NCBI GenBank assembly: GCA_005862285.1 | Contig: SZXW01000008.1 | Coordinates: 1-64,000 of the forward strand | Direction of reading: 5' to 3' | From: Chlorobium sp. | GTDB lineage: Bacteria > Bacteroidota > Chlorobiia > Chlorobiales > Chlorobiaceae | Length of the DNA: 64,000 nt | Shown here: piece by piece, positions 20,531 to 29,695 of the stretch | Numbering within the stretch: position 1 is the first letter of the stretch | Layout of the letters: every line of letters begins with the position of its first letter | The notes under the pieces: generated by a model | What the model was told of the DNA's origin: nothing | The model's database searches: none | Seen by the model: only the letters and a program-made list of their open reading frames with translations | Position numbers and translations under genes: made by a program

Positions 20531-21904
20531 ATGACCAGGACTGCAACAAGGTACGTCTGCTCGAACTGCGGAGCGGTTTCTCTGAAATACCAGGGAAAAT
20601 GCTTTGAATGCCAGAGCTGGGGGACACTCCAGGAGATCATAAGTGAGCCGGAACCGAAAAACCGGAGCGGGAAACATATCGACACCCCGGGTTCCATAGA
20701 GAACCTGCATGACACCGCACCTTCCGAATACCGGCGCATCATGACCGGTATCGGCGAGCTGGACCGGGTGCTTGGAGGCGGCATCATGCAGGCTTCGGCA
20801 ATACTCGTGGGCGGTGAACCGGGTATCGGCAAATCGACGCTCATGCTGCAGCTTGCCCCCCGTCTTGCTCCCTTGAAAGTAATGTATGTTTCCGGAGAAG
20901 AGTCACCGAACCAGATCCGTGAACGTGCTGCAAGACTTTCGATCAGGGCGGAAAACCTCTGGCTGGTTCCGGAAATCACTCTGGAGCGAATCCTCTGGGT
21001 CATGGAGAAAGAGCAGCCGGCGCTCTTGATTATCGATTCCATACAAACCGTTTACTCGGAAGAGTACCAGAGTTCCGCCGGCACCATCACGCAGATCAGG
21101 GAGTGCGCCGCCATGCTGATCAGGGCTGCAAAACGGCTTAACATCGTCCTGATGATCATCGGACATATCACCAAGGAAGGAGCTCTTGCCGGGCCAAAAG
21201 CGCTTGAACATATGGTTGATACCGTCCTGCAGTTCGAAGGGGAAGGCCACCAGCGTTACAGGATAGTGCGATCGGTCAAAAACCGCTTTGGTTCAACCAA
21301 TGAAATCGGGGTCTTCCGAATGGATGAAAAGGGCCTTGAAGAAGTCGTAAATCCATCCGAATTCTTTATATCCGGCCGGAGAACGGATGTGCCGGGCAAT
21401 GCGATTCTTGCAGCAACGGAAGGAACAAGGGCACTGCTTGTCGAAGTCCAGGCGCTTGTCTCGAAAACCAACTTTTCCATGCCTCAGAGAATCAGCACTG
21501 GATTCGACCTGAAACGCATGTCAATCATTCTTGCCATACTTGAAAAAAGGCTGGGAATAGAAACCTGGGGACAGGATGTTTTCGTAAAAATTGCCGGAGG
21601 GCTGAAACTCTCGGAACCTGCCGCCGATCTCGCAATAGCTGCGGCTGTAGCATCCGGTCTGCTGAACCATACCATCGACCCGCTGTCGGTCTGCTGCGGA
21701 GAGATCGGGCTTTCAGGAGAGCTCAGGGCAATAAGCGACAGTGACCGGAGAATCCGTGAAGCGGCACATCTCGGGTTTGAAAAGATTGTCCTTCCCGAAT
21801 CAAATACCCGTGAACTCAAGCCCTCCATAAAAAAGCTCCCCGTCAGGGTAACAGGCTGCAAAACCCTTCAGGAGGCCCTGCAGCACCTTGTCCGGCTTCC
21901 CTGA
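20531..21904 (+). CDS. radA: DNA repair protein RadA
   Basis: A 457-aa RecA-like ATPase that promotes branch migration in recombinational repair. A C4 zinc finger is at C10, C13, C24 and C27. Walker A GEPGIGKST is at 95-103, the family-specific KNRFG motif occurs in VKNRFGSTNEIG, and the C-terminal Lon-protease-like domain includes QDVFVKIAGGLKLSEPAADLA. Length and order are standard. It is alone on its transcript as far as can be seen. Confidence 0.95.
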   Translation: MTRTATRYVCSNCGAVSLKYQGKCFECQSWGTLQEIISEPEPKNRSGKHIDTPGSIENLHDTAPSEYRRIMTGIGELDRVLGGGIMQASAILVGGEPGIGKSTLMLQLAPRLAPLKVMYVSGEESPNQIRERAARLSIRAENLWLVPEITLERILWVMEKEQPALLIIDSIQTVYSEEYQSSAGTITQIRECAAMLIRAAKRLNIVLMIIGHITKEGALAGPKALEHMVDTVLQFEGEGHQRYRIVRSVKNRFGSTNEIGVFRMDEKGLEEVVNPSEFFISGRRTDVPGNAILAATEGTRALLVEVQALVSKTNFSMPQRISTGFDLKRMSIILAILEKRLGIETWGQDVFVKIAGGLKLSEPAADLAIAAAVASGLLNHTIDPLSVCCGEIGLSGELRAISDSDRRIREAAHLGFEKIVLPESNTRELKPSIKKLPVRVTGCKTLQEALQHLVRLP

Positions 21905-21965
21905 CCGACGCATTCAATGTCGAAATTTTTATAGCGACTTCTTTGACATATCGCTTTCGACTTTC

Positions 21966-21995
21966 TTACATTGTGTTACAGGAAAACGGTATAAT
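21966..21995 (+). promoter_or_regulatory. Putative sigma-70 promoter for the small membrane protein
   Basis: A perfect TATAAT at 21990-21995 lies 18 bases after TTACAT (21966-21971). The predicted start site falls about 10 bases before the ATG at 22012, so the leader is very short, with AAGGAG just before the start codon. The -35 matches TTGACA at four of six positions. Confidence 0.35.
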
Positions 21996-22011
21996 ATTCA
22001 AGGAGAGAATC

Positions 22012-22353
22012 ATGACACGTCTGCTGCTCCAGTGGCTCATCAATGCTCTTGCAGTCTATGCAACTGCTCATATCCTCGACGGCATCCATATCAGAAGCTT
22101 CGGCACCGCAATAATCGTCGCACTGGTCCTCGGCCTCATCAATGCCGTCATACGGCCTGTATTTGTCTTTTTATCGATTCCGTTCATCATCGTAACACTC
22201 GGTCTTTTTCTTTTCGTGATCAATGCCCTGCTTCTCCAGTTATCAGCATCGCTTGTCGGTGGATTTTCCATTGACAGCTTCTGGTGGGCTGTCGCCGGTT
22301 CAGCACTCATCAGTATCATCTCCTGGCTGGTCAGCACTGTTTTCAATATCTGA
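22012..22353 (+). CDS. Four-TM phage-holin-like membrane protein
   Basis: A 113-aa integral membrane protein of the mycobacterial-type 4-TMS holin-like family (DUF/PF04020), widespread in bacteria and not phage-specific. Four hydrophobic segments are clear: LLLQWLINALAVYATAHIL, AIIVALVLGLINAVI, PFIIVTLGLFLFVINALLL, and a last one around FWWAVAGSALISIISWLVS. The ATG at 22012 is chosen because AAGGAGAG precedes it by 6 bases and it directly begins the first segment. Function in cells is unknown. Confidence 0.85.
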   Translation: MTRLLLQWLINALAVYATAHILDGIHIRSFGTAIIVALVLGLINAVIRPVFVFLSIPFIIVTLGLFLFVINALLLQLSASLVGGFSIDSFWWAVAGSALISIISWLVSTVFNI

Positions 22354-22385
22354 AAAAGACCCTTACGGCAACATTACCTGCATCC

Positions 22386-23342
22386 ATGAAAGGTGAAGCT
22401 CAAGCAATAGTCCTGCAGAAAGCCAATAAACTGAAACTGCAAAATGCATCATACCTTGCAGACCATGGCGGCGATGTTCTTGTAAAAACTATCGCAAGCA
22501 CCATAACACCCGGTTTCGACCGTCTGCTGATTACCAACAAACCGGTATCGAACAAGGTCTTCCACTACCCCATCATGCCGGGCAGTGAGTCGATCGGTCA
22601 GGTTCTCGATACCGGACCGGGGGTTACCGACCTTCATCCCGGAGACTTCGTCTATGCGTTCAAAGGCGATCGCTGGACAGGAATCGAACCTTATTACGGC
22701 TGCCACGCGGAAATCATCCCGACATCGCGCGAAAACCTCTTCAGCCTTGGACGGCCGCCAATCCACAGGGATCTGCTGACCGGGCTCCTTGCCTATGTCA
22801 TCAGCGCCATGCAAAAAGTCGAAATCAATGCCTCGACAAGGGTCCTCATACTTGGGCTCGGCTCTGTCGGGCTTATGGTATCGGAATATCTCTACAGCCT
22901 GGGGTACAGAAATATCGATGCCGTGGAAACCTTCAGCATAAGGGGACAGATGTCCCATGCCGAAAATATCGCTTTTGACATCGAGGACTTCACCCGGGAT
23001 TTCAACAACACCTACGATATCATCATTGAAGCAACCGGAAGAATCCTGCTGATCGAAAAAGCGATTCGACTTCTGAAACCAAGGGGCCGGGTCCTCATCA
23101 TGGGAAACTACGAGGTCATGGCTTACGATTACAGGCTCATACAGCAGAAAGAACCGGTTATTATCAGTTCGTGCATCACTGATTTTTCTCATATGCTCGA
23201 ATCCGCATCGATCCTGACGGCTGAAAAACTCGACAGCGAAAAATTTTTTACCAATGTTTTTCCGCTTTCGCAGTATGAACTCGCCTACCGGACAGCTCTT
23301 GACAGCAAAGAAGCAATCAAGACAGTAATCTGCTGGATATAA
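22386..23342 (+). CDS. bchC: Bacteriochlorophyllide dehydrogenase BchC
   Basis: A 318-aa zinc-free MDR-type oxidoreductase. BchC oxidises the C3 hydroxyethyl group of bacteriochlorophyllide to acetyl in bacteriochlorophyll a synthesis. The GroES-like half carries IMPGSESIGQVLDTG and LHPGDFVYAF, and the Rossmann half has LILGLGSVGLM near residue 155. The catalytic zinc ligands of alcohol dehydrogenases are absent, as in BchC. Length matches the family (about 314). The ATG at 22386 is preferred over an in-frame one 102 bases upstream that would overlap the previous gene. It precedes an ABC transporter by 14 bases. Assignment rests on overall pattern; a generic MDR enzyme is the alternative. Confidence 0.72.
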   Translation: MKGEAQAIVLQKANKLKLQNASYLADHGGDVLVKTIASTITPGFDRLLITNKPVSNKVFHYPIMPGSESIGQVLDTGPGVTDLHPGDFVYAFKGDRWTGIEPYYGCHAEIIPTSRENLFSLGRPPIHRDLLTGLLAYVISAMQKVEINASTRVLILGLGSVGLMVSEYLYSLGYRNIDAVETFSIRGQMSHAENIAFDIEDFTRDFNNTYDIIIEATGRILLIEKAIRLLKPRGRVLIMGNYEVMAYDYRLIQQKEPVIISSCITDFSHMLESASILTAEKLDSEKFFTNVFPLSQYELAYRTALDSKEAIKTVICWI

Positions 23343-23356
23343 TAAAGCCGCAATCT

Positions 23357-24898
23357 ATGAGTATTGCAGTCCAACTGAACGGTATTTCGAAAAAATTCGG
23401 GACATTCACCGCAAACAGCAATATTTCCCTTTCCATCCTTGAACATACAATTCATGCTCTTGTGGGAGAAAACGGTGCCGGAAAAAGCACCCTGACAAAA
23501 ATCATCTACGGCATGTTCAGCCCGACGTCGGGTGATATTTCCGTTCACGGCAAAACCGTTCATTTCAGTTCTCCCCGTGATGCGATCGATGCAGGGATCG
23601 GGATGGTCCATCAGCATTTCATGCTTGTTCCCAGCCTGACCGTCGCTGAAAACATCATGCTCGGCAACGAGCAGACCGGTCTGTTCAGGCGTCTTGACAT
23701 GCGGAAAATCAATGAAACCATCCGTATGCATGCCGGAAATACCGGGCTCGATATCAACCCTGATGTTCCGGTCGATAATCTGAGTGTAGGTGAGGAACAG
23801 AGGGTCGAGGTACTGAAACTGCTCTGCCATGACGCATCCATTCTTATTTTCGATGAGCCGACAGCTGTCCTGACACCCGCCGAAACCGACAGGCTGTTCG
23901 ACATACTCCGGTCGTTGCGTGACAAGGGAAAAACCATCATTCTCATTACTCACAAGCTTGATGAAGTGCTGGCCGTCGCCGATGTGGTCAGCGTTATGAG
24001 AAAAGGTGAAATTGTCGGTACGATGGAAACCGCTACGGTAACCAAAACGGAGCTTGCGAACATGATGGTCGGGCGTAACGTACTGTTGCGGGTGACAAAT
24101 CCCCCGGCAACTCCGGGAAAAACCGTGCTCGATGTCAGATCGCTCGGCTGCAGAACTCAAAAAGGTGAGACCAGGCTCCGCGATCTTACGTTTTCGATCA
24201 GGGCCGGCGAGATTTACGGAATAGCCGGTGTGGAAGGAAACGGGCAGAGCGAACTTCTACAGGCGTTATGGGGACTTTGTCCCGCCGGATCGGTACTCTC
24301 GGGAGAAGTGACGCTCGACGGAAAATCATTGCTCGGGAAAAAACCCGCCGAAATCGCTTTCATGGGTGTTTCCCATATTCCGGAAAACCGCCTGCGGCAT
24401 GCGGTTATCCTCGATTATCCTGTTTCCGGAAATCTGATTTTCGGCAGACACCGGGAATCGTCTTTTCACAAGGGGATCGGGTTCAGCAAGGAGGCTATGG
24501 AAAATAATTCAAGGAAGCTGATATCGGAATACGACATCCGGTGTACCGACCCTTCCGTGCAGTCCATAGGAGCACTTTCAGGAGGAAATCAGCAGAAAGT
24601 CGTGCTGGCAAGAGAGCTGAACCGGCCGGAAATATCTCTGCTGATTCTTGCGCAGCCCACACGAGGCGTCGATATCGGTGCCATCGAAATCATTCACCAT
24701 AAAATCATCGAAGCACGGATGAAAGGAATCGCAATCCTGCTCGTCTCCTCCGAACTTGAAGAAATCATTGCACTTTCAACACGTATCGGCTGCCTTTACA
24801 ATGGTTCGATCCGGCATGAATTCGATCAGGAAGCCACATCGTTGAAACGGAAAGAGGAAGATGATTTCCGCCGGGAAATCGGTCTTTACATCACATGA
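23357..24898 (+). CDS. Nucleoside-type ABC transporter, duplicated ATPase
   Basis: A 513-aa protein with two fused ABC ATPase domains, the layout of the BMP-family nucleoside (NupO/YufO) and sugar (RbsA) importers. Domain 1: Walker A GENGAGKST, the family phrase MVHQHFMLVPSLTVAENI, signature LSVGEEQR, Walker B ILIFDEPTAVL. Domain 2: degenerate Walker A GVEGNGQSE, signature LSGGNQQK, and AQPTRGVD. The MVHQHFMLV phrase points to the nucleoside group rather than ribose. The last bases overlap the permease start (ATGA). No substrate-binding lipoprotein and no second permease are adjacent. Confidence 0.88.
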   Translation: MSIAVQLNGISKKFGTFTANSNISLSILEHTIHALVGENGAGKSTLTKIIYGMFSPTSGDISVHGKTVHFSSPRDAIDAGIGMVHQHFMLVPSLTVAENIMLGNEQTGLFRRLDMRKINETIRMHAGNTGLDINPDVPVDNLSVGEEQRVEVLKLLCHDASILIFDEPTAVLTPAETDRLFDILRSLRDKGKTIILITHKLDEVLAVADVVSVMRKGEIVGTMETATVTKTELANMMVGRNVLLRVTNPPATPGKTVLDVRSLGCRTQKGETRLRDLTFSIRAGEIYGIAGVEGNGQSELLQALWGLCPAGSVLSGEVTLDGKSLLGKKPAEIAFMGVSHIPENRLRHAVILDYPVSGNLIFGRHRESSFHKGIGFSKEAMENNSRKLISEYDIRCTDPSVQSIGALSGGNQQKVVLARELNRPEISLLILAQPTRGVDIGAIEIIHHKIIEARMKGIAILLVSSELEEIIALSTRIGCLYNGSIRHEFDQEATSLKRKEEDDFRREIGLYIT

Positions 24899-25944
24899 CC
24901 ACAGATCAGAACATGATACATAAAAGCGGCAAGCTTCTCATTCCACTCCTTTCCGTAGTTTCCGCATTGCTGCTGAGCAGTGTTGTCATTTTCATGACCG
25001 GAAGAAATCCGGCCGATATATTCCTTAAAATGTTCAGGGCAACTCTCGGGTCCGAATACGGCACAGGACAGGTCGTGTTCAGAATGACTACGCTGGTCCT
25101 TGCAGCTCTTGCCATTGCAGTTCCATTTCAGCTCAAGCTCTTCAATATCGGGGCGGAAGGTCAGCTGCAGATGGGGGCTTTTGCAGCAGCTGTCACCGGG
25201 GCTCTTCTGCCGGCTTCAACCCCTTCTGCCGCATCCATCCCGCTCTGCATCATCGCCGCGATGGCGGCCGGCGCATGCTGGGCCATGCTTGCAGGAGGTC
25301 TGAAAGTTCGTTTCGGAGTAAATGAAGTCATTGCAACCATCATGCTGAATTTTATTGCCCAGGGAATCACCGGATACCTGCTGACCTATCACTTTGCCGT
25401 TCCATCGACAGAGCACACCCTGCCAGTCATATACTCAGCCTCTATTCCCACGTTCAGCACGGCTTTCGGCTTGCTCAAAAACTCACCGGCAAACATCAGT
25501 TTCTTCATCTCCATCGGAGCGGCACTGCTGTTTTACATCATGCTCTTCAATTCGAGGTACGGGTATGAGATGCGTGCCGTTGGCCTTCAACCGGAAGCTT
25601 CGAACTACGGCGGAATAAACAATGGTCTTCATATCCTTTTCGGAATGGCAATCGGCGGTGCTTCTGCCGGACTTGGTGCAGTCAACATGGTACTCGGATA
25701 CAAGCATTACTACGAATCCGGAATGACCGGTGGAATCGGCTTTACGGGAATTGCTGTCGCCTTGCTTGCGGGGGCTCATCCTTTGTGGATATTGCTTTCG
25801 GCTTTCTTTTTCGCGGTCCTTGAATATGGAGGGCTTGCTGTGAACGCCTATATCCCGAAAGATATCTTCATGATCATCCAGGCTTTGACCATCATTCTCA
25901 TCATAAGTTTCAGTGCAACCGGAAAAAGCCGTAATACACCGTAA
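24895..25944 (+). CDS. Nucleoside-type ABC transporter permease
   Basis: A 349-aa inner-membrane permease of the BPD_transp_2 family (NupP/YufP). About eight to ten hydrophobic segments are visible. The signature PFQLKLFNIGAEGQLQMGAFAAA near residue 80 and VRFGVNEVIATIMLNFIAQ near 140 are characteristic, as is GGINNGLHILFGMAIGGASAGLGA. It overlaps the ATPase gene by 4 bases. In most bacteria a second permease (NupQ type) follows immediately; here the next 230 bases are non-coding, so the partner is elsewhere or the complex is homodimeric. The substrate is inferred only. Confidence 0.87.
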   Translation: MTTDQNMIHKSGKLLIPLLSVVSALLLSSVVIFMTGRNPADIFLKMFRATLGSEYGTGQVVFRMTTLVLAALAIAVPFQLKLFNIGAEGQLQMGAFAAAVTGALLPASTPSAASIPLCIIAAMAAGACWAMLAGGLKVRFGVNEVIATIMLNFIAQGITGYLLTYHFAVPSTEHTLPVIYSASIPTFSTAFGLLKNSPANISFFISIGAALLFYIMLFNSRYGYEMRAVGLQPEASNYGGINNGLHILFGMAIGGASAGLGAVNMVLGYKHYYESGMTGGIGFTGIAVALLAGAHPLWILLSAFFFAVLEYGGLAVNAYIPKDIFMIIQALTIILIISFSATGKSRNTP

Positions 25945-26177
25945 TCGGGACTCCTCATATATTACATGCACACCGAGACTGATCGTTGTAACACCACTAC
26001 TCACTCATTGCCCGTTGCTATGGAACTGATTTATCTATTACACCGATACCGGCATGCATCCATCTGACGCTTTTAAAGAAAAAACAGTTGCTGATTTATC
26101 CACTTAGAGCTTTTTTTACTACTTTACGATCACATGCACGATAATACAATTTTTTCGATAATGAAGACCCGCTAACC

Positions 26178-26519
26178 ATGGCGAAAAAAACTGCACCAAA
26201 AGAATCCGGAGATAAAGCTCCTGCAAAAAAATCAACCGAAAAAGAACCGGTAAAGAAAACCGCCGTTAAAAAAGCCGCTCCTGAAGAGACAGTCACAAAA
26301 GAACCTGTCAAGAAAGCGGCTGTCAAAAAAGAAGCTGTAGAGAAATCACCTTCCGGAAAGGCAAAGAAAAAGGCAAAAGCTGCAGATTCCTCTGTAACAC
26401 CCGAAATACGTGAAGAACATATCCGGATCGCAGCATATTACCGTTGGGAACAAAAAGGCAGACAGCACGGTTCTCACGAGGATGACTGGCTGGAAGCTGA
26501 AGAATCTTTAACCGACTGA
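26178..26519 (+). CDS. Lysine-rich protein with C-terminal DUF2934
   Basis: A 113-aa basic protein. Residues 1-75 are low complexity with repeating Lys-Lys-Ala/Thr-Val units alternating with Glu-Pro ([12 protein letters not shown]), the style of histone H1-like tails. The last 40 residues ([20 protein letters not shown]...DDWLEAEE) match DUF2934, a short helical module common in proteobacteria and Chlorobiota. Nucleoid binding is a plausible inference from the tail, not shown. No signal peptide. A clear terminator follows 25 bases downstream. Confidence 0.8.
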   Translation: MAKKTAPKESGDKAPAKKSTEKEPVKKTAVKKAAPEETVTKEPVKKAAVKKEAVEKSPSGKAKKKAKAADSSVTPEIREEHIRIAAYYRWEQKGRQHGSHEDDWLEAEESLTD

Positions 26520-26544
26520 ATAGTCTGAAGATTGTTTTACTCCG

Positions 26545-26574
26545 AGGCCGTTCCTGTATGAATGGCCTTTTTTA
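26545..26574 (+). terminator. Intrinsic terminator after the DUF2934 gene
   Basis: The stem AGGCCGTTC / GAATGGCCT (one G-T pair) closes a six-base loop and is followed by TTTTT. It separates the DUF2934 gene from the small membrane protein beginning at 26594. Confidence 0.75.
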
Positions 26575-26593
26575 TCTGTATTACACTCCCAAA

Positions 26594-26767
26594 ATGATTA
26601 AAAAAAGTATTGCTACCCTGCTTTCGTCCATTTCAATCCTGTTTGCCGGCATCTGGCTTGTTATCCGCATCATTCTCGAGTATTTCGGCATCATCAGCGA
26701 TGGCAATGACAGGACAACAGGAATCAAGGATCTCAGGGATGAATACAAAAAAGCAAACTACCGCTGA
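26594..26767 (+). CDS. 57-aa single-pass membrane protein
   Basis: A 57-residue protein with one hydrophobic helix (about residues 6-30, ISILFAGIWLVIRIILEYFGII) followed by a charged tail with GIKDLRDEYKKA. It has no family that I recognise. The ATG at 26594 is chosen over an in-frame ATG 36 bases earlier because the earlier one lies in the terminator. No good ribosome-binding site. It converges on the PASTA-domain gene 9 bases away. It could be a genuine small protein or a chance frame; hydrophobic composition and charge order favour the former. Confidence 0.5.
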   Translation: MIKKSIATLLSSISILFAGIWLVIRIILEYFGIISDGNDRTTGIKDLRDEYKKANYR

Positions 26768-26776
26768 CCGGCTCCT

Positions 26777-27511
26777 CTACTCAGGCTTTGACACCGTCAA
26801 CTCAACAGACTGACCTGGTTGCAGGTTCGTTCCGACAGAGGGCTTCTGGCTGATTACGGTGTTTGGTACAAGCATGGCGGAAGATTCCGTCGTCACCTTT
26901 CCGACCCTGAGCCCGGCTGAGGAAACTGTCTGCTGGGCCTGCACGAGAGACATGCCGAGAACATCGGGAACACTCACTTTTCTCATCTCCGGAGGTGGCG
27001 CTTCATAGCGGCCAATGGTAATGGAAACAGCGTCACCGGATTTGACAATTGTCTGTGCGGCAACTGACTGCGCAAGTACTTTGCCATCCTGCTCCGGATC
27101 GCTTACTGATGAGGTCTGTATAGGGAGGAGGTTCATTTCAAGCCTTACAACATTCGATCGGGCGTCGAATTCGGTTTTACCGGTAAGTTCAGGCATGGGA
27201 AAACTCGGTTTTTCCCGCCGGTTAACAACCAGATAGATGATCCTTCCAGCTTTCACCTCCGTACCCGGAACAGGTGTCTGGGACAGAACAATAGAGGAAT
27301 CCACCCTTGCCAGATATTTGATATTGTAATTTTTTACCGGTTTAAAACCTGCTTTCTGCAACTCGGAGGCAGCATCGTCATAGCGTTTGTTCGTTACATC
27401 CGGCACTGTTTTCACGCTTCCATGCGAAATGTAATATGGCATGACAAGCTTGTCGAAAACCAGCAGCAGAGCGATGAATGCAACCAGGATCAGAAGCGCT
27501 GTTTTCTTCAT
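26777..27511 (-). CDS. PASTA-domain membrane-anchored protein
   Basis: A 244-aa protein: an N-terminal membrane anchor (residues 3-22) followed by three PASTA domains. Each domain begins with a P-x-V/L-x-G/N phrase: VPDVTNKRYDDAASELQKAGF (trim at the first), FPMPELTGKTEFDARS, and VPDVLGMSLVQAQQTVSSAGL, and ends in VSQTPVPGT- or SQKPSVGT-type loops. PASTA domains bind muropeptides in kinases and penicillin-binding proteins. Here no kinase or transpeptidase domain is attached, so it is a stand-alone envelope protein, as is common in Bacteroidota/Chlorobiota. It follows the polyprenyl synthase gene by 49 bases. Confidence 0.85.
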   Translation of the reverse strand: MKKTALLILVAFIALLLVFDKLVMPYYISHGSVKTVPDVTNKRYDDAASELQKAGFKPVKNYNIKYLARVDSSIVLSQTPVPGTEVKAGRIIYLVVNRREKPSFPMPELTGKTEFDARSNVVRLEMNLLPIQTSSVSDPEQDGKVLAQSVAAQTIVKSGDAVSITIGRYEAPPPEMRKVSVPDVLGMSLVQAQQTVSSAGLRVGKVTTESSAMLVPNTVISQKPSVGTNLQPGQSVELTVSKPE

Positions 27512-27560
27512 GGCAGAAAAAGTTTATACGTCTCAATCGGAACACACCCTGGAACCGATG

Positions 27561-28535
27561 CTAATATTGTCTCTTCATGACAAAATCGACAAGTTGCAGC
27601 AAAGAGTTTTTTGCAGAACCGTCAGGAAACGGCATGATTTCAGAAACGGCTTTGGAAGCGAACCCTTCAGCCACCTCGGCGGCATAATCAAGCCCCCCTT
27701 TCTTTTTGACAAAATCGATAACTTCACTGCTTTTATACGCCCTCTTGCGTGAACTTTTCAGGATAGAACGGATTTTTTTCTGTTCCCCCTCGGGCGAATG
27801 GCGCAGGGCGTAAATGAGAGGCAGCGTTATTTTCTTGTCCTTGATATCGATACCCATCTGTTTCCCGGTTTTTTTCGAATCACCGGTATAATCGAGCAGG
27901 TCGTCCCGGATCTGGAAGGCAAGGCCGAGATACTCTCCGTAATTTTTCAATGCCTTGATCCGGGTTTCATCCGAAACCGCACTCAGGGCTCCCATTGCGC
28001 AGGCTGCGGAGATCAGCGAAGCTGTCTTGTCGGATATGACGCTGAGGTAATCTTCTTCCGTGATATCCAGGCTCCGGGTTTTCTGTATCTGCAGTATTTC
28101 TCCTTCGCTCATACGGCGCACGGCATCCGATACCTGATGCAGGAAACCGTAATCCTTATGTTCAAGGGAATAAAGGAGCCCTTTCGAAAGCAGAAAATCC
28201 CCTATAAGCACCGATATTTTGTTTTTCCACAGCGCATTGATTGAAGGAAGCCCCCTCCTCATCTCCGCCCCGTCAACGACATCGTCATGGATCAGGGTCG
28301 CAGAATGGAGCAGTTCGACCATGATTGCCGCCCGATAAGTCGATTCATTCACCCCGCCGCACAGTTTTGCGGCAAGAAGGACCATGGCAGGACGGATCTG
28401 CTTGCCCTGCTGCCTGAGCACATAGCGGGTTACCTTGTCAACAAGGGTATTCCTGGCATGAAGGACCTCTTTATACCTCTTCTGAAAAACATCTATCTCA
28501 TCGGTTACCGATGCAGTCACATCCTTGATATTCAC
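27561..28535 (-). CDS. Polyprenyl diphosphate synthase
   Basis: A 324-aa trans-isoprenyl diphosphate synthase that elongates allylic diphosphates for quinone side chains or carriers. The first aspartate-rich motif DDVVD is at residues 84-88 and the second, DDLLD, at 210-214. The KxxG-R motif is in GKQIRPAMVLL. The length and the absence of bulky residues just before the first motif suggest a medium-to-long-chain product such as octaprenyl diphosphate; chain length is inference. The start is GTG at 28535, preceded by AGGGA. It shares the minus strand with the PASTA gene. Confidence 0.88.
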   Translation of the reverse strand: MNIKDVTASVTDEIDVFQKRYKEVLHARNTLVDKVTRYVLRQQGKQIRPAMVLLAAKLCGGVNESTYRAAIMVELLHSATLIHDDVVDGAEMRRGLPSINALWKNKISVLIGDFLLSKGLLYSLEHKDYGFLHQVSDAVRRMSEGEILQIQKTRSLDITEEDYLSVISDKTASLISAACAMGALSAVSDETRIKALKNYGEYLGLAFQIRDDLLDYTGDSKKTGKQMGIDIKDKKITLPLIYALRHSPEGEQKKIRSILKSSRKRAYKSSEVIDFVKKKGGLDYAAEVAEGFASKAVSEIMPFPDGSAKNSLLQLVDFVMKRQY

Positions 28536-28738
28536 TGAGTTCCCTGTCTTTTATCGTGACAAATTTCCTGTCTCTTCCGAATGCGGTGAAAATGAATAAA
28601 AAATGTATCACATTTCCGGGAGCAAAAAAACAAGAAGCCCGGAATATATTTCCGCCTGATACTAAATACTATAGTACCCTTTCTTCCTTTCTCTTATGTA
28701 AACATTTTCTTGGCTACTTCCATCTTTGTTGCTATGTT

Positions 28739-28757
28739 TCGTGTTTGTCGAAACACG
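28739..28757. repeat. Small hairpin upstream of tatC
   Basis: The arms CGTGTTT and AAACACG pair around GTCG. It lies about 70 bases before tatC in the 292-base divergent gap between the polyprenyl synthase and tatC genes. No T-run follows. The remainder of the gap shows no coding frame. Confidence 0.3.
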
Positions 28758-28827
28758 GGTGTTTTGCGAAATAATTGAATACCTGAAATATTCTGACGGA
28801 AATATTCCGTTCAACCGTTAAGATGCA

Positions 28828-29688
28828 ATGAGCCAGGAAACTGAATCCATACAGACAGAACAACTTGCCGGAGAAAGCAGCCTGGCGGAATCCTTTCCTT
28901 CTCCTGAAACGATGCCTGCTCAAAAAGGATCACCCGAACCCCCTGCAGTTGAAGATGAAAAAGGAATGAATTTCATGGGTCATCTCGAAGAGATACGCAG
29001 CCGGTTGATAAAATCAGTCATCGCAGTTGTCGTTGCCACCTGTATATGCACCATTTATGCGGATTTTCTTGTAAACGAAATACTGATCGGGCCGATGAAG
29101 CGCTATAGCAGCGGCATAGTGCTGCAGAACCTCGTTCCATACGGTCAGCTTTCACTCTATCTGCAGGTCGTGGTCTTTTCCGGCTTCATCATTTCATTTC
29201 CCTTCATCGCCTGGCAGATCTGGCAATTTATCGCTCCCGGACTGCATGAGCATGAACGCAAAGCAGGCCGATTTTCCATCCTGTTCATCTCATTATGTTT
29301 TTTTTCCGGCATAGCCTTTGGTTATTTTGTCTTTCTCCCGGTAACGCTGCAGTTTTTTGCCAGTTTCGGCTCGCCTCTCATTAAAAACAATATTTCCATC
29401 CAGGATTATGTCAGCTTTTATACAGGAACGCTGCTGACCGCCGGATTTGTTTTCGAACTCCCCTTCATTTCGTATGTGCTCTCGAAAATAGGACTTCTCA
29501 CGCCTGCATTCATGAGGTTTTACCGCAAGCATGCCATTGTCGCCCTGCTCATAATCGCCGCGATCGTGACACCATCGACCGACCTGGTTACCCAGCTTGT
29601 TATAGGCATCCCCATGATCCTGCTCTATGAGATCAGCATTCTTATTTCAGCCCATGTCAACCGCAAGAATGCCGCTCTGAAATCATAG
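28828..29688 (+). CDS. tatC: Sec-independent protein translocase TatC
   Basis: A 286-aa integral membrane protein, the receptor of the twin-arginine translocase that exports folded proteins. An acidic, Ser/Pro-rich N-terminal extension of about 45 residues precedes the conserved core. The core begins MNFMGHLEEIRSRLIKS and carries the six-helix pattern, with FIISFPFIAWQIWQFIAPGLHEHERK and TPSTDLVTQLVIGIPMILLYEIS. No tatA or tatB gene is adjacent, which is common in this phylum. The esterase gene starts 7 bases after the stop. Confidence 0.94.
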   Translation: MSQETESIQTEQLAGESSLAESFPSPETMPAQKGSPEPPAVEDEKGMNFMGHLEEIRSRLIKSVIAVVVATCICTIYADFLVNEILIGPMKRYSSGIVLQNLVPYGQLSLYLQVVVFSGFIISFPFIAWQIWQFIAPGLHEHERKAGRFSILFISLCFFSGIAFGYFVFLPVTLQFFASFGSPLIKNNISIQDYVSFYTGTLLTAGFVFELPFISYVLSKIGLLTPAFMRFYRKHAIVALLIIAAIVTPSTDLVTQLVIGIPMILLYEISILISAHVNRKNAALKS

Positions 29689-29695
29689 ATGAAGT

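Noticed and set aside
26594-26767. Second nucleoside permease downstream of the ABC genes
   Set aside because: The only frame here is a 57-aa single-pass protein, far too small for a permease.
28655-28676. Second copy of the Rrf2-type palindrome upstream of tatC
   Set aside because: Only the half-site TGATACTAA is shared; the second arm does not match.
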